A stretch of DNA of 6,372 bases from Limisphaerales bacterium (GTDB taxonomy: Bacteria; Verrucomicrobiota; Verrucomicrobiia; Limisphaerales; UBA11358): NCBI GenBank assembly GCA_003133815.1, contig PKZR01000045.1, forward strand, positions 5,562 through 11,933, in the 5' to 3' direction. The notes under the pieces are model-generated. The model worked only from the letters and a program-made list of their open reading frames with translations. It did no database searches and had not been told where the DNA came from. The first letter of the stretch is position 1. Each line of letters begins with the position of its first letter. The position numbers and the translations under genes were made by a program. Shown here piece after piece: positions 4,855-6,372 of this stretch.

Positions 4855-4866
4855 GAAATTAATTTC
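4855..4866. repeat. 12-bp perfect palindrome in the divergent promoter region
   Basis: GAAATTAATTTC lies between the PilT/PilU promoter (-35 ends at 4842) and the hexosaminidase start (4908). It is a candidate operator for either or both genes. AT-rich palindromes of this length can also arise by chance. Confidence 0.4.
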
Positions 4867-4907
4867 CGTGTTTAACCCGCAACCAATCTTTGGCTAAATA
4901 AAGACCG

Positions 4908-6372
4908 ATGTCGAACCGCTCCCATTTAAACCTGCTCCCCTGCCCGCGCTCATTGAAAGTGTTGCGCGGCATGTTCACGCTGCCAAAGCAGAAACCGCTG
5001 GCCGCCATCAAAGTCGTCCGCACCCGTTCCGCGCCGGACCATCCCGAAGGTTATGCGCTCAAGATTTCCCAAACCGGCGTCGAGATTACCTTCCGCGAAA
5101 CCGGCGGCCTGCGCGCGGCCACGGCGACGCTCCGGCAATTGCTCCGCAAATACGGTCGCCGCCTGCCCTGCCTGCGCATCCGCGACTGGCCGGACTTTGC
5201 ACGGCGCGGCGTGATGCTCGACATCTCGCGCGGCCGTGTGCCGAAGCTGGAGACCCTGCTCGACCTTGCCGAAAAACTTTCCGATTTCAAGATCAACGAG
5301 CTGCAGCTTTACACCGAGCACACGTTCGCCTACCAAAAATATAAATCCGTCTGGCAAAGCTGGGGCGCGCTCACGGCAAAGGAAATCCAAATCCTCGACG
5401 CGCGCTGCCGCGAACTGGGCATTGACCTGGTGCCGAACCAGAATTCCTTCGGTCATCTGCGCTATTTTCTCGCCGACCCGCGATTGAAGAAACTGGCCGA
5501 GATTTCAGAGCCTTACGAAGATGACAGCAAGGAATTCGTCCGCCATCCGACCACCCTCGCGCCGAATCATCCCGGCACGATTCCCTTTTTGCGCGGACTC
5601 TATGATGAACTGCTCCCCAACTTTTCCAGCCAGCTCTTTAACGTCGGCTGCGACGAAACTTGGGATTTGGGTCGCGGCCAGAGCAAAAAGCTTTGCGACC
5701 GGTTCGGCAAAGGAAAAGTTTATCTGGAGTTTCTTAAAAAGATTCAGCGCGAAGTTTCCGCGCGCGGCAAAACGATGATGTTCTGGGGCGACATCATTCT
5801 GAAATATCCTGAATTGATTCGCGAGCTTCCGAAAAATGTCATCGCTCTGAATTGGGGTTACGAGGCGGATCATCCTTTTGATAAGGAAGCCGCCCAATTT
5901 GCCAAGGCAAAGGTTCCGTTCTATGTCTGCCCCGGCACCTCGACCTGGCAGTCGCTCATCGGCAAACACGACAACGCGCTCGCCAATCTTCGATCAGCAG
6001 CCAAGGCCGGCAAGAAGCATGGCGCAATCGGTTTTCTGATCACCGACTGGGGCGATGGCGGACATCCACAGCCGCTGGCCGTGAGCTGGCCGATGTTTGC
6101 CGCCGGCGCAGCCCTGGCCTGGAATGCAAAAGGTTTCGATCAACGAACACTGGTGCCGGTCCTGGCTCGCGATGTTTTTGGCAATCCAAAGGCGGCCAAA
6201 GCCGCTTTTGATTTGGGGTTCGTTCACAAAAAGCTTGGCGTGAAGGCGGTCAACGAGACGCCGCTTGGCACGGTCATCGCCGCGCCGCCGTTGAAGCAGC
6301 GGGAATTATTTTGCCGGAACGGTTTGAAATGGTTCGCAAAAATTCGACGGGAACGGGTTCTGGGAACATATA
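4908..6372 (+). CDS. GcnA-like family 20 beta-N-acetylhexosaminidase, 3' end cut by window
   Basis: 488 codons are visible and the frame is still open at the right edge; the family usually runs to roughly 600 residues. The enzyme removes terminal GlcNAc or GalNAc from glycans by substrate-assisted catalysis. Residues 1-97 are the small alpha/beta domain; the barrel starts with RGVMLDISRGR (100-110). Next are YTEHTF (135-140), the SFGHL loop (Gly182-His183) and the catalytic pair in FNVGCDETWDLG (Asp249 orienting the acetamido group, Glu250 the acid). ITDWGDGGH (378-386) helps form the sugar pocket. The YTEHTF and CDETWDLG motifs fit the GcnA-like subgroup. No signal peptide is seen, so the enzyme is probably cytosolic and works on imported or recycled amino sugars, perhaps from cell wall or chitin oligomers. 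ATG 4908 has no strong ribosome site and may be near-leaderless (TAAATA at 4895-4900). Confidence 0.9.
   Translation, partial: MSNRSHLNLLPCPRSLKVLRGMFTLPKQKPLAAIKVVRTRSAPDHPEGYALKISQTGVEITFRETGGLRAATATLRQLLRKYGRRLPCLRIRDWPDFARRGVMLDISRGRVPKLETLLDLAEKLSDFKINELQLYTEHTFAYQKYKSVWQSWGALTAKEIQILDARCRELGIDLVPNQNSFGHLRYFLADPRLKKLAEISEPYEDDSKEFVRHPTTLAPNHPGTIPFLRGLYDELLPNFSSQLFNVGCDETWDLGRGQSKKLCDRFGKGKVYLEFLKKIQREVSARGKTMMFWGDIILKYPELIRELPKNVIALNWGYEADHPFDKEAAQFAKAKVPFYVCPGTSTWQSLIGKHDNALANLRSAAKAGKKHGAIGFLITDWGDGGHPQPLAVSWPMFAAGAALAWNAKGFDQRTLVPVLARDVFGNPKAAKAAFDLGFVHKKLGVKAVNETPLGTVIAAPPLKQRELFCRNGLKWFAKIRRERVLGTY

Noticed and set aside
4950..5456. 168-codon minus-strand frame inside the hexosaminidase gene
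   Set aside because: It is the antisense shadow of a gene with a clear catalytic Asp-Glu pair. It has no ribosome site or known motif.

Overview
The window looks like chromosomal DNA of a Gram-negative bacterium with an exosortase/PEP-CTERM system and type IV pili. Verrucomicrobiota is the best guess (Planctomycetota is the main alternative). The guess rests on the mix of a PEP-CTERM protein, a membrane-anchored coiled-coil protein, a PilT/PilU-type ATPase and a cytosolic GcnA-like family 20 hexosaminidase, with moderately high GC. It is inference; there is no rRNA or other marker gene here. I see no tRNA, rRNA, CRISPR array or insertion sequence.

Layout. Positions 1-194 are non-coding, with small hairpins and a direct repeat, and end in a possible 13-codon leader ORF whose stop overlaps the start of the next gene (ATGA). 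Positions 195-917 (+) encode a secreted PEP-CTERM protein. A short frame overlapping its end (907-945) is stopped by an in-frame TGA. The same frame continues to 1182 as a small protein with an Ala/Lys-rich tail. A strong 11-bp hairpin lies just behind that TGA, and a textbook intrinsic terminator follows at 1202-1229. Positions 1405-2055 (+) encode a membrane-anchored coiled-coil protein, with a 14-nt tandem repeat in its upstream region.

The middle is on the minus strand. A 72-residue orphan (2697-2915) is followed by a protein made of three PepSY-like repeats (2122-2679). A promoter candidate overlapped by a TGCCCT/AGGGCA repeat lies upstream. Further upstream are a PilT/PilU-family ATPase (3596-4795) and a stand-alone cyclic-nucleotide-binding domain (3165-3533), probably one transcription unit. 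The ATPase has an unusually clear promoter and ribosome binding site, and these fix its start. Divergent from it, with a 12-bp perfect palindrome between the two, a GcnA-like family 20 beta-N-acetylhexosaminidase runs from 4908 off the right edge.

Functionally the genes look like several small units rather than one pathway: an envelope protein for exosortase sorting, pilus retraction with a possible cyclic-nucleotide sensor, and amino-sugar salvage. The observations most worth following are the TGA-plus-hairpin arrangement at 907-1003, the leader ORF at 157-198, and the two-gene PepSY-like unit at 2122-2915.
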